A stretch of DNA of 61,503 nt from Photobacterium marinum (GCF_000331515.1 NZ_AMZO01000018.1:1-61503), one strand, 5' to 3'; positions 35,166 through 44,271 are shown, counted from the stretch's first letter. The notes: generated by a model not told the origin, from the sequence alone. Numbers and translations are program-made.

Positions 35166-35269
35166 CAGATTCTTAAATGCCCAGCATGTAGAAACAAAGT
35201 GTAATAGCTAAAAATCTTATCCTACAGACGCTAATAAGCACCGTTTGCAAGCCACTCATCTCATCAGAG

Positions 35270-35479
35270 TTAATCGTGCAGATATTTTCTACGGTAATCT
35301 GATGCCTTAGCAAAAACAAACATTGGTAGAGCAGGAGCAAGTAAACCCAAGCTATACACTAACTCTTCATTCTCCAGTAACTGGTAGGTACTTATCAAAA
35401 AAAGCAGAAACAGCCCACATAAAATGAACCAGTGGATTACAGGATGATCTTTAGAAAACTGTGCGTATTGACGGATCAC
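35270..35479 (-). CDS. possible small two-helix membrane protein
   Basis: A 69-residue reading frame starting GTG at 35479. Two hydrophobic segments (WFILCGLFLLFLISTY and GLLAPALPMFVFA) are followed by a charged end (SDYRRKYLHD). No clear Shine-Dalgarno site. It could be a genuine small membrane protein, but support is composition only. Confidence 0.45.
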   Translation of the reverse strand: MIRQYAQFSKDHPVIHWFILCGLFLLFLISTYQLLENEELVYSLGLLAPALPMFVFAKASDYRRKYLHD

Positions 35480-35842
35480 TGAACTTATTACTCGGAATTA
35501 TTATTGCTTACGAAATTCAAGCGACCAGCTACTAGTTAACTTAAGTAAATTTTCATTTTTGAGTCATTTTACGCATTTTTAGTGACATTAAGCCCAACTA
35601 TATACATTTAAAGAATTCTACAAAATGCACACAACCATCACTTTTTATTGGTAACCATATTAAAGAGGAAGAAAACAACTTATTGACACAGCAACTCATA
35701 AAATTGATTTCTCGACAACAAGATATAATTCGGGAAAACAGATGTTGGGGATAGCATTAATGTGAACGCTGTTCTATTTTTTATCTCAGTTTACGTCTCA
35801 GCTTCAGACTACAATCTCACATACATCAGAAAGGAGTTCAGG
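35480..35842 (+). other. AT-rich intergenic region
   Basis: No convincing gene. TTGACA at 35683-35688 and TATAAT at 35724-35729 are too far apart to form one promoter. The region ends in AAAGGAG at 35830-35836, six bases before the ATG at 35843. Confidence 0.4.
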
Positions 35843-36247
35843 ATGTTCTTATCACTACTGGGCGTCACGTTTTGCGTATCACTCTTCGTTTGCTTCATTG
35901 TCTCACGACTGTTCGAAAAGCCTCTCGACGGAATTCTTGAACGTATCGTTGCCGATGATATTGCTTATGCATGGACAAAATATCTGAAATTTGCCATTTA
36001 TGTAGTTGGTATTTCAGGTGGTGTAAGGATCTATTATCTGGAAAATTTCCTGCGAACTCCCACTGAAGACTTCGCCCCACCCGTTCTAAACACAGATCGC
36101 TGGGTACTCGAAATCTACAGAACAGTAATAGAGTCTCTGCAATCTATCGCATGGATGCTGCTGATCTTCTTCATCTTTGCGCTAATTGCGTATGTCATCG
36201 TTAGAGTCTTTGAATTACGGACAGGAAAAAGCGTTAAACCTGATTAA
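35843..36247 (+). CDS. membrane protein of unknown function
   Basis: 134 residues from the ATG at 35843, chosen over a GTG 81 bases upstream because AAAGGAG sits six bases before it. Three hydrophobic segments: the N terminus (MFLSLLGVTFCVSLFVCFIV), about 46-65 (KYLKFAIYVVGISGGVRIYY) and the C-terminal third (SIAWMLLIFFIFALIAYVIV). A polar loop between the second and third contains RTPTEDFAPPVLNTDRWVLEIY. No known family recognised. Confidence 0.75.
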   Translation: MFLSLLGVTFCVSLFVCFIVSRLFEKPLDGILERIVADDIAYAWTKYLKFAIYVVGISGGVRIYYLENFLRTPTEDFAPPVLNTDRWVLEIYRTVIESLQSIAWMLLIFFIFALIAYVIVRVFELRTGKSVKPD

Positions 36248-36320
36248 CAATCAACAACTTATCACAAGTGCAAAGTGAGTATATACTCATGTTGTCTCCA
36301 TTGTTCATGAGATAAAACCA

Positions 36321-36349
36321 AAAGAGCCCGCAATCACTGCAGGCTCTTT
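36321..36349. terminator. bidirectional terminator
   Basis: AAAGAGCC (36321-36328) pairs with GGCTCTTT (36342-36349), with an inner GCA/TGC pairing. It serves the convergent 35843 and 36871 genes. Confidence 0.8.
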
Positions 36350-36370
36350 AATGTATATAATATGTATCTA

Positions 36371-36871
36371 TTAATTAAAGCGGTAATTCAAGCCGACGCT
36401 CAGGCTGTCTTCGTCAATATTATCCTGATTGGATTTCATTCCAAATGAGTGGTTATAGTTGCTGACAATCTGGAACTGCTTATTGATGTTGTACCCTAAC
36501 GATGCCCCCACCATTACTCCCAAATCCGACTCTTTTAGCTGTTTATCTTCATAGCGAGCATAAGTAACACCAGCTTCAGGTGAAACAAAGAAATCAGACT
36601 GCTGAATACTGTATGGCTTTTCAATTGCAAAAGTATAGTTATCATAATCAGCGCCATTCCCTGTTAGTGTGGCCGCTGTACCTTTGAAGTTCCCCCAACC
36701 TAATTCGCTGGCAGCCTGAAATTTAATTCCATCTACTGTGGTGTGACGGTTTCCGACTTTAACATCACCGTGCTCATAGGTCGCTCCCATGTAAGTCTGC
36801 ACATCCTGAGCCTGTGATACAGCAGGTAATACGGCGATCATTGCGACGGTAAGCATTTTTAGGTTTTTCAT
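36371..36871 (-). CDS. OmpX/Ail-like small outer-membrane barrel
   Basis: A 166-residue protein with a signal peptide (MLTVAMIAVLPAVSQA) and alternating beta strands, ending in SLSVGLNYRFN, a typical outer-membrane C-terminal strand with terminal Phe-Asn. Size and pattern suit an eight-stranded barrel of the OmpX/OprF-porin-like class. It stands alone. Function unknown; such proteins serve in envelope stability or adhesion. Confidence 0.78.
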   Translation of the reverse strand: MKNLKMLTVAMIAVLPAVSQAQDVQTYMGATYEHGDVKVGNRHTTVDGIKFQAASELGWGNFKGTAATLTGNGADYDNYTFAIEKPYSIQQSDFFVSPEAGVTYARYEDKQLKESDLGVMVGASLGYNINKQFQIVSNYNHSFGMKSNQDNIDEDSLSVGLNYRFN

Positions 36872-36991
36872 ATTATTTATCTCCTATTGGCTGACCGTTT
36901 TATCATATTAAAAACACCGTACATTAAAAGCGTGTTCTGTGACAAATTAAGATTGCACATTTGTATGACCAATTGATACTTACTGTCCGAC

Positions 36992-37933
36992 CTAACCCAC
37001 CAACAACGACTGAATCCAGTTAGCAAACGCTTCAAATCTTGGTCTTTTTTCCAAGCCTTTTGGACAAATCAGATCGTAGCCAAGGCCGGTATTAATTGCT
37101 TTGAAAGGTGCCACCAGCTCTCCTTGCTCAATATAATGCCGAACCAGTTCATAACGGCCCATCGCAATTCCCATCGACTGCCTTGCCGCTGAAATTGCCA
37201 TTTCTGCATGGTTAAAAACGTATTGCTGCTGAGATGTATCAATCTCAACATCAACGCCCTCCAGCCATTGTTGCCACTCATGATTAGGAGAAATAGCGTC
37301 TAATGATTCTGTACAATGGATAAAACAGGCTTGAGAAAGCTTCGATTGCAATAGTTCAGGTAAAACTGAATCTTCATCACCATTTGAATTATGCAACAAA
37401 CCTAATTTTTCTGCGTAATCAGGACTACAAACCGGCGTCAGCGTTTCATCAAACAGCCTTTTGCAGTAAAAATCACTATGGTGAGCATCACCGTAATATA
37501 TAGCCAAATCGACCGGTTCATTCTGAAAATCCAGTCTACTTGCTTTAACCCGAATTTTGACATTCAGGCTTGGATATAAGGCCTGAAATTTTGACAATCG
37601 AGGCAATAACCAGGCCTGACCGAAAGTTGGGGCTACACCGATATAAAGCTCACCGCGCAATTCGTTAAAACGAATATCTTCCATTTCGGCAAAAATGCGA
37701 TCAAAAGAAGCGTTTAATGTGGCCAGCATTCGCTCCCCTTCCGGAGTCAGTTCCAGTCGACGAGTTAAGCGTACAAACAACTTAAAGCCCAATTGCTCCT
37801 CAAGCTTTTTAATCCTCTGGCTTACTGCGCCTTGGGTAAGGCACAGATCCTCTGCAGCTTTAGTAAAACTTAAGAATTTCGCTGCCACGCTGAAGGTATG
37901 CATATTGGCTATCAAAGCCTGTTTATGATCCAT
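36992..37933 (-). CDS. LysR-family transcription regulator
   Basis: About 313 residues from the ATG at 37933. The N-terminal helix-turn-helix (about 10-65: MHTFSVAAKFLSFTKAAEDL, TQGAVSQRIKKLEEQLGFKLFVR) is followed by the effector domain (about 90-300: RGELYIGVAPTFGQAWLLPRL). It resembles GcvA/DsdC-type LysR proteins. It is divergent from the GH4 gene with a 112-base shared spacer, the usual layout for a LysR regulator and its target, so it probably controls that gene. Confidence 0.88.
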   Translation of the reverse strand: MDHKQALIANMHTFSVAAKFLSFTKAAEDLCLTQGAVSQRIKKLEEQLGFKLFVRLTRRLELTPEGERMLATLNASFDRIFAEMEDIRFNELRGELYIGVAPTFGQAWLLPRLSKFQALYPSLNVKIRVKASRLDFQNEPVDLAIYYGDAHHSDFYCKRLFDETLTPVCSPDYAEKLGLLHNSNGDEDSVLPELLQSKLSQACFIHCTESLDAISPNHEWQQWLEGVDVEIDTSQQQYVFNHAEMAISAARQSMGIAMGRYELVRHYIEQGELVAPFKAINTGLGYDLICPKGLEKRPRFEAFANWIQSLLVG

Positions 37934-38045
37934 TTTGACCACCATGAATTAAACCAGCTAATGCATGATAGCTTTTATTTGGTTTGTCCGCTTGATTTGT
38001 TTGGCGTTTAATCAACTCAGGTTATTTATAGGCGAGGCAAACACC

Positions 38046-39368
38046 ATGAAGGATTATCTTAAAATTGCAGTGATCGGCGCAGGTTCCAGCTATACACCCG
38101 AGTTGATTGAAGGCCTGCTTAAACGCAAACACGAACTTCCAATTGGCGAACTCTGGCTGGTTGATATTGAGGAAGGTAAAGAGAAAGTTGAAATCATCGC
38201 CGGACTAACCCGCCGCATGATTGCCCGAGAAGGTCTGGATATTAAAGTTGAAGTCACACTTGATCGTAAACCAGCCCTTAAAGATGCGGATTTTGTTTGC
38301 TCACAATTCCGCGCCGGTTGTCTTGAAGGTCGTATCCGCGATGAGCGCATCTCACTAAAATACGGCATGATAGGTCAGGAGACCAATGGTCTTGGTGGCT
38401 TTGCTAACGCATGTCGTACTATTCCGATCACTCTCGAAATTTGCCGAGAAATGGAAGAGCTTTGCCCAGAAGCATGGCTACTTAACTTCACTAACCCATC
38501 AGGTATGGTAACTGAAGCAATACTTCGCCATACAAAGGTAAAAGCCGTCGGCCTGTGTAATGTTCCGGTTATCATGCAAAAAGGTGTAGCCAAACTGCTT
38601 GATACTGAAGAACAGGATGTAATCATGCAGGTAGCTGGTCTTAACCACTTTATCTGGGCTCGTCAGATTCTGCATGAAGGTCAGGACAAATTAAAACATA
38701 TCGTCAGTGAGATTCTTTCAGGTAAAGATTACCTGGTACCTAAGAACATACCACCATTTGCATGGCCTTCTGACTTGCTGGAAAACATGGGGATGATCCC
38801 ATGCGCATACCTTCGCTATTACTACATGAGTGAAGACATCATGAAGCAAGAGCTAGAGGAAGCAGATGGCGAAGGTACTCGTGGTGAAGTTGTCAAAGCG
38901 ATGGAAAAACGCCTATTTGATATCTACAAAAATCCTGAACAGAATGAAAAGCCAAGGGAACTGGAGAAGCGCGGCGGCCAATACTACTCGGAAGCTGCTT
39001 GTGAATTGATGAGTTCTATCTATAACGACAAACGCACAATCATGCATGTCAACACTCGTAATAATGGCGCTATTGCCGGGCTCCCTGATGATTGCGCTGT
39101 AGAAGTAAGCTCGGTTATTACCAAGAGCGGACCATTGCCTTTAAATGTTGCACCATTCCCAAATGATACATTGTGTCTTATCCAGTTAATGAAAGAATTT
39201 GAGAGCCTGACGGTTGAAGCTGCCGTAACAGGAAACCTCAATATGGCTAAACGCGCTTTGATTCTGAACCCAATTGTTAATACAGGCTCAATTCTTGATC
39301 AAGCACTCGAAGAAACTGTACGTGAAAATCTGGACTATATGCCTCAGTTTCGTCACTTAATTAAATAG
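38046..39368 (+). CDS. family 4 glycosidase, probable 6-phospho-beta-glucosidase
   Basis: About 440 residues from the ATG at 38046 with GAGG before it; the longer in-frame start at 37965 lacks a site and adds no conserved sequence. Family GH4 marks are the NAD-binding LKIAVIGAGSSYTPELIEGL, the catalytic region NFTNPSGMVTEA, the metal-binding Cys in GLCNVP and His in VAGLNHF. GH4 enzymes cleave phosphorylated disaccharides by an NAD- and Mn-dependent redox mechanism. The LicH/CelF-like sequence suggests 6-phospho-beta-glucosides, but the alpha-specific subclass cannot be excluded. No PTS gene is next to it, so the phosphorylated substrate must come from a transporter elsewhere. Confidence 0.87.
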   Translation: MKDYLKIAVIGAGSSYTPELIEGLLKRKHELPIGELWLVDIEEGKEKVEIIAGLTRRMIAREGLDIKVEVTLDRKPALKDADFVCSQFRAGCLEGRIRDERISLKYGMIGQETNGLGGFANACRTIPITLEICREMEELCPEAWLLNFTNPSGMVTEAILRHTKVKAVGLCNVPVIMQKGVAKLLDTEEQDVIMQVAGLNHFIWARQILHEGQDKLKHIVSEILSGKDYLVPKNIPPFAWPSDLLENMGMIPCAYLRYYYMSEDIMKQELEEADGEGTRGEVVKAMEKRLFDIYKNPEQNEKPRELEKRGGQYYSEAACELMSSIYNDKRTIMHVNTRNNGAIAGLPDDCAVEVSSVITKSGPLPLNVAPFPNDTLCLIQLMKEFESLTVEAAVTGNLNMAKRALILNPIVNTGSILDQALEETVRENLDYMPQFRHLIK

Positions 39369-39394
39369 TGAGGAATTGTTAAGTATTAATAAAA

Positions 39395-39419
39395 AAACCA
39401 GCGGGTTAACCGCTGGTTT
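39395..39419. terminator. bidirectional terminator between GH4 gene and phaC
   Basis: AAACCAGCGG (39395-39404) and CCGCTGGTTT (39410-39419) pair perfectly around a five-base loop, with A/T runs on both sides. Confidence 0.9.
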
Positions 39420-39449
39420 AATCTAAGGTTTACCTATAACTTTGAGGTA

Positions 39450-41261
39450 TCAGGCTTCTTGTATCACTTCCGCTTCCAGTGCATTTGGCACTTCAATTGG
39501 TAGTGTCTGCAATACATAGCGACCCGGAGCTTGGCAAATTACAGGATAATTTGCATTACCTGCATTTCTGGCATCAACCTGCTCAGCAGAATCAAATCCC
39601 GCCATCCAGTCGTTCCAGTGTCCCCACCATGAGCCTTCATGACGCTCTGCACCATTTTTCCATGATTCAGGATCAGCTTCGGGCTTACCATTAACCCAGA
39701 ACCCGTACTTGTTTTTAGCCGGATGATTAACAATACCCGCGATATGACCAGACTCACCCAACACGAAAGTTACTTTGCTGCCTAAGTTCTGTGCACCACG
39801 GTACGTACCCTGCCAAAGCGCAATATGATCATCTTCAGTTGAAATAAAGTAAGATGGCACTTTGATCTTATTCAGATCAATATAAACACCACCAACCTTA
39901 ATTCCTTTCGGATCTTTCAGCTTATTCTCAAGGTACAACTGACGTAACAGCGTATTATGACAAGCAGCTGCAACGTTTGTACTGTCACCATTCCAGTAGA
40001 GCAAGTCGAAATCAATCGGGCTATTACCCTTCAGGTAATTATTGATGTAATAGTTCCAGTACAAGCTATTTTCACGCAACATGCTAAATGTGACGCTCAA
40101 TGAGCGACCATCCATATACCCCTGCGTAATATTTTGAGCTTCAATCGCTGAAACGATTGGATCATTAATATAAGCACCGATTTCGCCAGGCTGAGAAAAA
40201 TCTAGCAAGGTGGTAAAGAAGGATGCCGACTTAACACGACTGCGCATACGTTTAGCTGAGTAGTAGCCAAGTGCAGCACCCAACAACGTGCCACCTATAC
40301 AATACCCTGCTGCATTAATCTGCTTCTCACCTGTAATATCAACAACTGCGTCCACAGCCTTGACGACGCCATCAAGAACATAGTTCTCGAAATCAACATC
40401 AGCCATGCTGGCATCTGGATTCCGCCATGACATCATAAAGACGGTATGGCCTTGCTCAACCAGCCAACGCACCATGGAGTTCTTCTCGCGAAGATCCAAG
40501 ATGTAATACTTATTGATAAACGGAGGAACAATCAGCAATGGTGTCGCCTTAACCTTTTCAGTCAAAGGCTTGTACTGAATCAGTTCAAACAGTTCGTTTT
40601 TGAATACTACATCACCTGCCGTATTCGCTACGTTTTCCCCCAACTGGAAGGCATCATCATTTGTCATACGGATTTTGAGTACATCCGCACTTGCCTGCAT
40701 GTCTTCCTGTAGCAACTCCATACCTTTCACTAGGTTTTGGCCGTTCGTTTCGAACGTCAACCGAGCCAGTTCCGGGTTTGTTGTAATGAAGTTAGTCGGT
40801 GAAAGTGCGTTAATTGCCTGGCGAGAAAAAAAGCCGATTCTTTCTTTGGCTTTTTCATCAAGCCCATCAATCGACTCGATAGTTTCTTTCATCGTATTAC
40901 TGAACAGCAAATAAGACTGTTTCAGATAGTTATAAAACATCTCGTTATCCCAGGCAGGATCAACGAAACGTTTGTCATCTTTTTCAGGCTTAATAAGATC
41001 TGAGCTGTCACCATTTTGTGTGGTGACGTTTTGCAAGATCTTCATTTGATTTTCCCACCAGTCCAGTTGCAACTGAGCAAGCTTTGCTGGCTGCGCTGCT
41101 GCTTTTCCAATCAACTCAGCGGTATCTTCTAGGTTGATTTCATTGAGCGCTTTATTTACGGGAGTATTCATGGCTGCCTTGCCAGTCTCCAGCTCCTTCC
41201 ACCACATATTGTTCATATCCTGGAGCTTAGCAAAGTAGTCCGAAAAGAAGTTATAGTTCAT
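39450..41261 (-). CDS. phaC: class I polyhydroxyalkanoate synthase PhaC
   Basis: Polymerises 3-hydroxyacyl-CoA into PHB granules. About 603 residues from the ATG at 41261, preferred because AGAGG lies eight bases upstream and the longer start is inside the phaP-phaC hairpin region. The lipase-like box AGYCIGG places the catalytic cysteine near 321 (Cys319 in Ralstonia). The catalytic Asp (EDDHIALWQG) and His (GESGHIAGIVN) follow. The N-terminal region (MWWKEL, QLDWWENQMK) and FVDPAWDNEMFYNYLKQSYL are typical of class I. Last gene of the cluster. Confidence 0.95.
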   Translation of the reverse strand: MNYNFFSDYFAKLQDMNNMWWKELETGKAAMNTPVNKALNEINLEDTAELIGKAAAQPAKLAQLQLDWWENQMKILQNVTTQNGDSSDLIKPEKDDKRFVDPAWDNEMFYNYLKQSYLLFSNTMKETIESIDGLDEKAKERIGFFSRQAINALSPTNFITTNPELARLTFETNGQNLVKGMELLQEDMQASADVLKIRMTNDDAFQLGENVANTAGDVVFKNELFELIQYKPLTEKVKATPLLIVPPFINKYYILDLREKNSMVRWLVEQGHTVFMMSWRNPDASMADVDFENYVLDGVVKAVDAVVDITGEKQINAAGYCIGGTLLGAALGYYSAKRMRSRVKSASFFTTLLDFSQPGEIGAYINDPIVSAIEAQNITQGYMDGRSLSVTFSMLRENSLYWNYYINNYLKGNSPIDFDLLYWNGDSTNVAAACHNTLLRQLYLENKLKDPKGIKVGGVYIDLNKIKVPSYFISTEDDHIALWQGTYRGAQNLGSKVTFVLGESGHIAGIVNHPAKNKYGFWVNGKPEADPESWKNGAERHEGSWWGHWNDWMAGFDSAEQVDARNAGNANYPVICQAPGRYVLQTLPIEVPNALEAEVIQEA

Positions 41262-41291
41262 TCCAATGACCTCTGAACTTGGACTATTGAA

Positions 41292-41313
41292 GCCGCCTCT
41301 TAAGCGAGGCGGC
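41292..41313 (-). repeat. GC-rich hairpin between phaP and phaC
   Basis: GCCGCCTC (41292-41299) and GAGGCGGC (41306-41313) form a perfect 8-bp stem ten bases after the phaP stop and before the phaC start. No T-run follows in transcript direction, so it would attenuate or protect rather than fully stop. It may keep phasin expression above synthase. Confidence 0.6.
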
Positions 41314-41323
41314 TGAGTGGTCA

Positions 41324-41674
41324 TTATTGAGCTGGTGTAACCTGCTTTACGTTCTCGGCAACTAGCTCTTCAACTTCTGTTTTGAAAGTCTGAGCAATAG
41401 CATTGAACTTGTTACTGTCTTCGATTAGTTGTTGAGACAGCTTGGTTAGCGCTTCAAGCTGCTGACTATTGAAGGCAACATAAGACTGCATGTCTTTCAC
41501 ATCGCTTAACGCTTTCAACTGATTCAGACCTAGCTCACTATATGAACGAACAGCAGTAAGCTGAAGCTCAGTCAACTCTTCAACGTTTTTAGTGAAAAGC
41601 TTGTTGAACTTAACGTATGGTGCGAGTGTTTTCTCAGTCTGTTCAGAGAAAGATTTAAACATTTCCGTATACAT
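41324..41674 (-). CDS. phaP: phasin PhaP
   Basis: Granule-coating protein of about 116 residues from the ATG at 41674, chosen because AAGGA lies upstream; the in-frame TTG five codons before is unlikely. It is amphipathic and helical (YTEMFKSFSEQTEKTLAPYV, ELTELQLTAVRSYSELGLNQL), as in the phasin family. It controls PHB granule size and surface. The gene is flanked by two hairpins within the phaB-phaA-phaP-phaC cluster. Confidence 0.9.
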   Translation of the reverse strand: MYTEMFKSFSEQTEKTLAPYVKFNKLFTKNVEELTELQLTAVRSYSELGLNQLKALSDVKDMQSYVAFNSQQLEALTKLSQQLIEDSNKFNAIAQTFKTEVEELVAENVKQVTPAQ

Positions 41675-41707
41675 AATTTTTTCCTTCAATTAGTAATTTA
41701 CAGTGAG

Positions 41708-41733
41708 GTATCCGAATCTATTGATCCGGATAC
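41708..41733 (-). repeat. hairpin between phaA and phaP
   Basis: GTATCCG (41708-41714) and CGGATAC (41727-41733) pair perfectly around a 12-base loop in the 74-base gap between phaA and phaP. Possible 5' stabiliser or processing site for a phaP message. Confidence 0.5.
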
Positions 41734-41748
41734 AATCAATACTTCTGA

Positions 41749-42954
41749 TTAAACATTTTTGAGTACAACTGCAGTACCCATACCGCCACCGATACACAAA
41801 GTAGCCAGACCGTACTCAGTGTCGCGACGACGCATTTCATGAAGAAGACTAACAATGATGCGGTTACCAGATGCGCCCAGAGGGTGACCCAGTGCTATAG
41901 CACCACCGTTTACGTTTGAACGCTCAGCAAGATCTTCGACTTTAGTGTCCAACTTATCTGATAGTTGATGCAGAACCCCAAGTGCCTGAGCTGCAAACGC
42001 TTCGTTAAATTCGAACAAACCAATCTGGTCAACATTAAGCTCTGCTTTTTCCAACGCTTTTATTGTTGCAGGCACAGGACCCAGCCCCATTACTTTTGGA
42101 TCAACACCACCCTGAGCATAGCTATACAGCTCTGCCAGCGGCGTCAGGCCGTATTTCTCGACAGCTGCTTCAGAGGCAAGAATAATTGCGCTACCGCCAT
42201 CATTAATACCTGAAGCATTACCTGCAGTAACAGAACCTTCCTTCCTGAATGCCGGACGCAGTTTTGACAAGCCTTCAATAGATGCATCTGATTTTGGATA
42301 TTCGTCAGTATCAACAATCCTTGTCTTACGACGTTCAGTGACTTCTACTGGCACGATTTCTTCAACAAATTTGCCCTGCTCAATCGCCGCAACCGCTTTT
42401 TGTTGACTTACCAAAGCAAAGTTATCTTGCTGTTCACGGGTCAGACCAATCTGTTCAACGATATTTTCTGCAGTCATACCCATGTGATAATTATTAAACA
42501 CGTCAGTCAGACCATCAGAGATAAGCAGATCGGCCAGTTCCATGGCACCCATCTTTTGTCCATCACGAATTTTTGATGACACACTAAACGGAATTCGTGA
42601 CATGTTTTCTGCACCAGCGGCAACTACCAACTCAGCATCACCAGCTTTGATGTGAGCCGCAGCATCCATTACCGCTTTCATACCACTACCGCAAACCATG
42701 TTAAGGCTATAAGCCGGTACTTCTTGTGGAATGTCTGCATAAATGGCGGCTTGACGACCAGGGCCCATGCCCTGACCAGCGCCAACAACGTTACCCAATA
42801 TCACTTCATCAACATTCGCTGGCTCAACCTTTGCCTCCTGTAAGGCAGCCTTGATAGCAGTCGCAGCCAAGATTGATGCAGGGACAGATTTAAGCGAACC
42901 ATTAAAACTGCCCATTGGTGTACGTTTTGCAGCCACAATAAAAACTTTAGTCAT
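41749..42954 (-). CDS. phaA: acetyl-CoA C-acetyltransferase PhaA
   Basis: Condenses two acetyl-CoA to acetoacetyl-CoA, the first step of PHB synthesis. The 401-residue length is slightly above the 393 of typical PhaA. Thiolase residues are visible: the acyl-carrying Cys in NMVCGSGMKAV (near 90), His in FNEAFAAQ (Asn-Glu region) and NVNGGAIALGHPLGASG (His near 355), and the second Cys in LATLCIGGGMGTA (near 387). Second gene of the cluster, 40 bases after phaB. Confidence 0.94.
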   Translation of the reverse strand: MTKVFIVAAKRTPMGSFNGSLKSVPASILAATAIKAALQEAKVEPANVDEVILGNVVGAGQGMGPGRQAAIYADIPQEVPAYSLNMVCGSGMKAVMDAAAHIKAGDAELVVAAGAENMSRIPFSVSSKIRDGQKMGAMELADLLISDGLTDVFNNYHMGMTAENIVEQIGLTREQQDNFALVSQQKAVAAIEQGKFVEEIVPVEVTERRKTRIVDTDEYPKSDASIEGLSKLRPAFRKEGSVTAGNASGINDGGSAIILASEAAVEKYGLTPLAELYSYAQGGVDPKVMGLGPVPATIKALEKAELNVDQIGLFEFNEAFAAQALGVLHQLSDKLDTKVEDLAERSNVNGGAIALGHPLGASGNRIIVSLLHEMRRRDTEYGLATLCIGGGMGTAVVLKNV

Positions 42955-42993
42955 TTCTTTAGCGTCCTTTCCTAAAAATTACTTAGCCAACTA

Positions 42994-43734
42994 TCAGTGC
43001 ATGTACAAACCGCCGTTTACAGACAAGGTTTCTCCCGTAATGTACGCTGCAGCATCACTGGCAAGGAAAGTTACCGCAGCAGCAACTTCATTGGGTTTTG
43101 CAAGACGCCTCATTGGTATTTCAGCTTTGATACCCTCAAGCACTTCCGGCTTGATATCATCAACCATAGGCGTACTTGTGTAACCTGGTGCAATTGCGTT
43201 AACAGTAACTCCGTACCGAGCACCTTCTGCAGCCAGAGCTTTGGTAAAACCAAGCATTCCAGCTTTTGCAGCAGAGTAGTTGGCTTGGCCAAACTGACCT
43301 TTAAGCCCGTTGACCGACGAAATATTAATAACTCGTGCATTGCCGCTGTCACACATAGAAGAAAATAATGGATGAGTGACGTTATATAGACTATTTAGGT
43401 TTGTTGTTATCACCTCATTCCATTGCTTCGCCGTCATACGTTTAAACGTTGTATCACGGGTGATCCCAGCATTATTAACCAGCACATCAATGTTACCCTC
43501 TTCTTGCAGCAATGTTGCAATCGCCTCTTCACAGTAATCTGTATCCGTAACATCCAATGGATAGAGCCTGACCTGCCCCTCTGAATAGTTATTCTCTTTA
43601 AACCATTTCCGAGCACATGCTTCATTGCTCGGGAAGTAAGCTGCTATTACTCGGTATCCTGCCTCAATCAAAGAGTTCGTGATTGCAGATCCGATTCCAC
43701 CTTTCGCACCAGTTACTAATGCTTTCTTGCTCAT
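42994..43734 (-). CDS. phaB: acetoacetyl-CoA reductase PhaB
   Basis: NADPH-dependent short-chain dehydrogenase reducing acetoacetyl-CoA to (R)-3-hydroxybutyryl-CoA. About 246 residues from the ATG at 43734; the ATG 15 bases upstream lacks a proper site, while GGAG stands nine bases before the chosen one. Motifs are TGAKGGIGSAI (nucleotide binding), NNAGITRDTTF, the catalytic Ser in ISSVNG, and YSAAK (Tyr, Lys). First gene of the cluster. Confidence 0.93.
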   Translation of the reverse strand: MSKKALVTGAKGGIGSAITNSLIEAGYRVIAAYFPSNEACARKWFKENNYSEGQVRLYPLDVTDTDYCEEAIATLLQEEGNIDVLVNNAGITRDTTFKRMTAKQWNEVITTNLNSLYNVTHPLFSSMCDSGNARVINISSVNGLKGQFGQANYSAAKAGMLGFTKALAAEGARYGVTVNAIAPGYTSTPMVDDIKPEVLEGIKAEIPMRRLAKPNEVAAAVTFLASDAAAYITGETLSVNGGLYMH

Positions 43735-43774
43735 TACGGAAGACTCCATTCCATCGGTGATGATGATTAAAATA

Positions 43775-43807
43775 TTGATATCAAAACACTAATGACTCTG
43801 ATATCAG
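43775..43807 (-). promoter_or_regulatory. two 10-bp palindromes upstream of phaB
   Basis: TTGATATCAA (43775-43784) and CTGATATCAG (43798-43807) are both perfect palindromes with the shared core TGATATCA. Their centres are 23 bases apart, about two helical turns, and they begin about 40 bases before the phaB ATG. This is the layout of a paired operator for a dimeric regulator. No known regulator gene of PHB genes is in the window. Confidence 0.6.
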
Positions 43808-44122
43808 TAAAAGGGTTTATCCAAACCCAAACAACCACTCGGTTCATGACCGAATTTTTTATAAATTTATCTGTTTAAAAAGACACTTATGTGACCATCA
43901 GATTGCATAATTATTATAAGAACACACGCACATATTAATATCAACACACAGCATCAATGGTCGTACCAATATTCCTGAATAGAATCACATTTATTGGGTG
44001 CAACAGCGCAATTGATAGTTGTTATTATAATTTTGCAAGAATGGATATTCCGGCATAGCATTAACAGACATAAAGGTCAGTAATGAGATATGAATAAAAT
44101 ATAAAAACAAGGAAGGTGTTTT

Positions 44123-44155
44123 ATGCAAAATTTCACTCTAAACAAAGTGAAATAA
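44123..44155 (+). other. 10-codon frame with strong ribosome-binding site
   Basis: ATG at 44123, stop at 44153-44155; AAGGAAGG lies six bases upstream. The inverted repeat ATTTCACT (44130-44137) with AGTGAAAT (44146-44153) overlaps it. Could be a leader peptide, a decayed gene start or chance; nothing on the + strand follows that it could regulate. Confidence 0.3.
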
Positions 44156-44271
44156 TTTAGACTTTATTTTAAATTAAATAATTAAGTAAAGACTCAACCA
44201 AAAATCAAAAAACCGTAAAAATAAACGTACAGTGTGAATTATTTTAATTTCGTTCGTATTCTCAAAATATG

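Noticed and set aside
35683..35754. a 23-codon frame with GAGGAA upstream
   Set aside because: The start would be TTG at a long spacing, with a promoter-like TATAAT inside it; chance seems likely.
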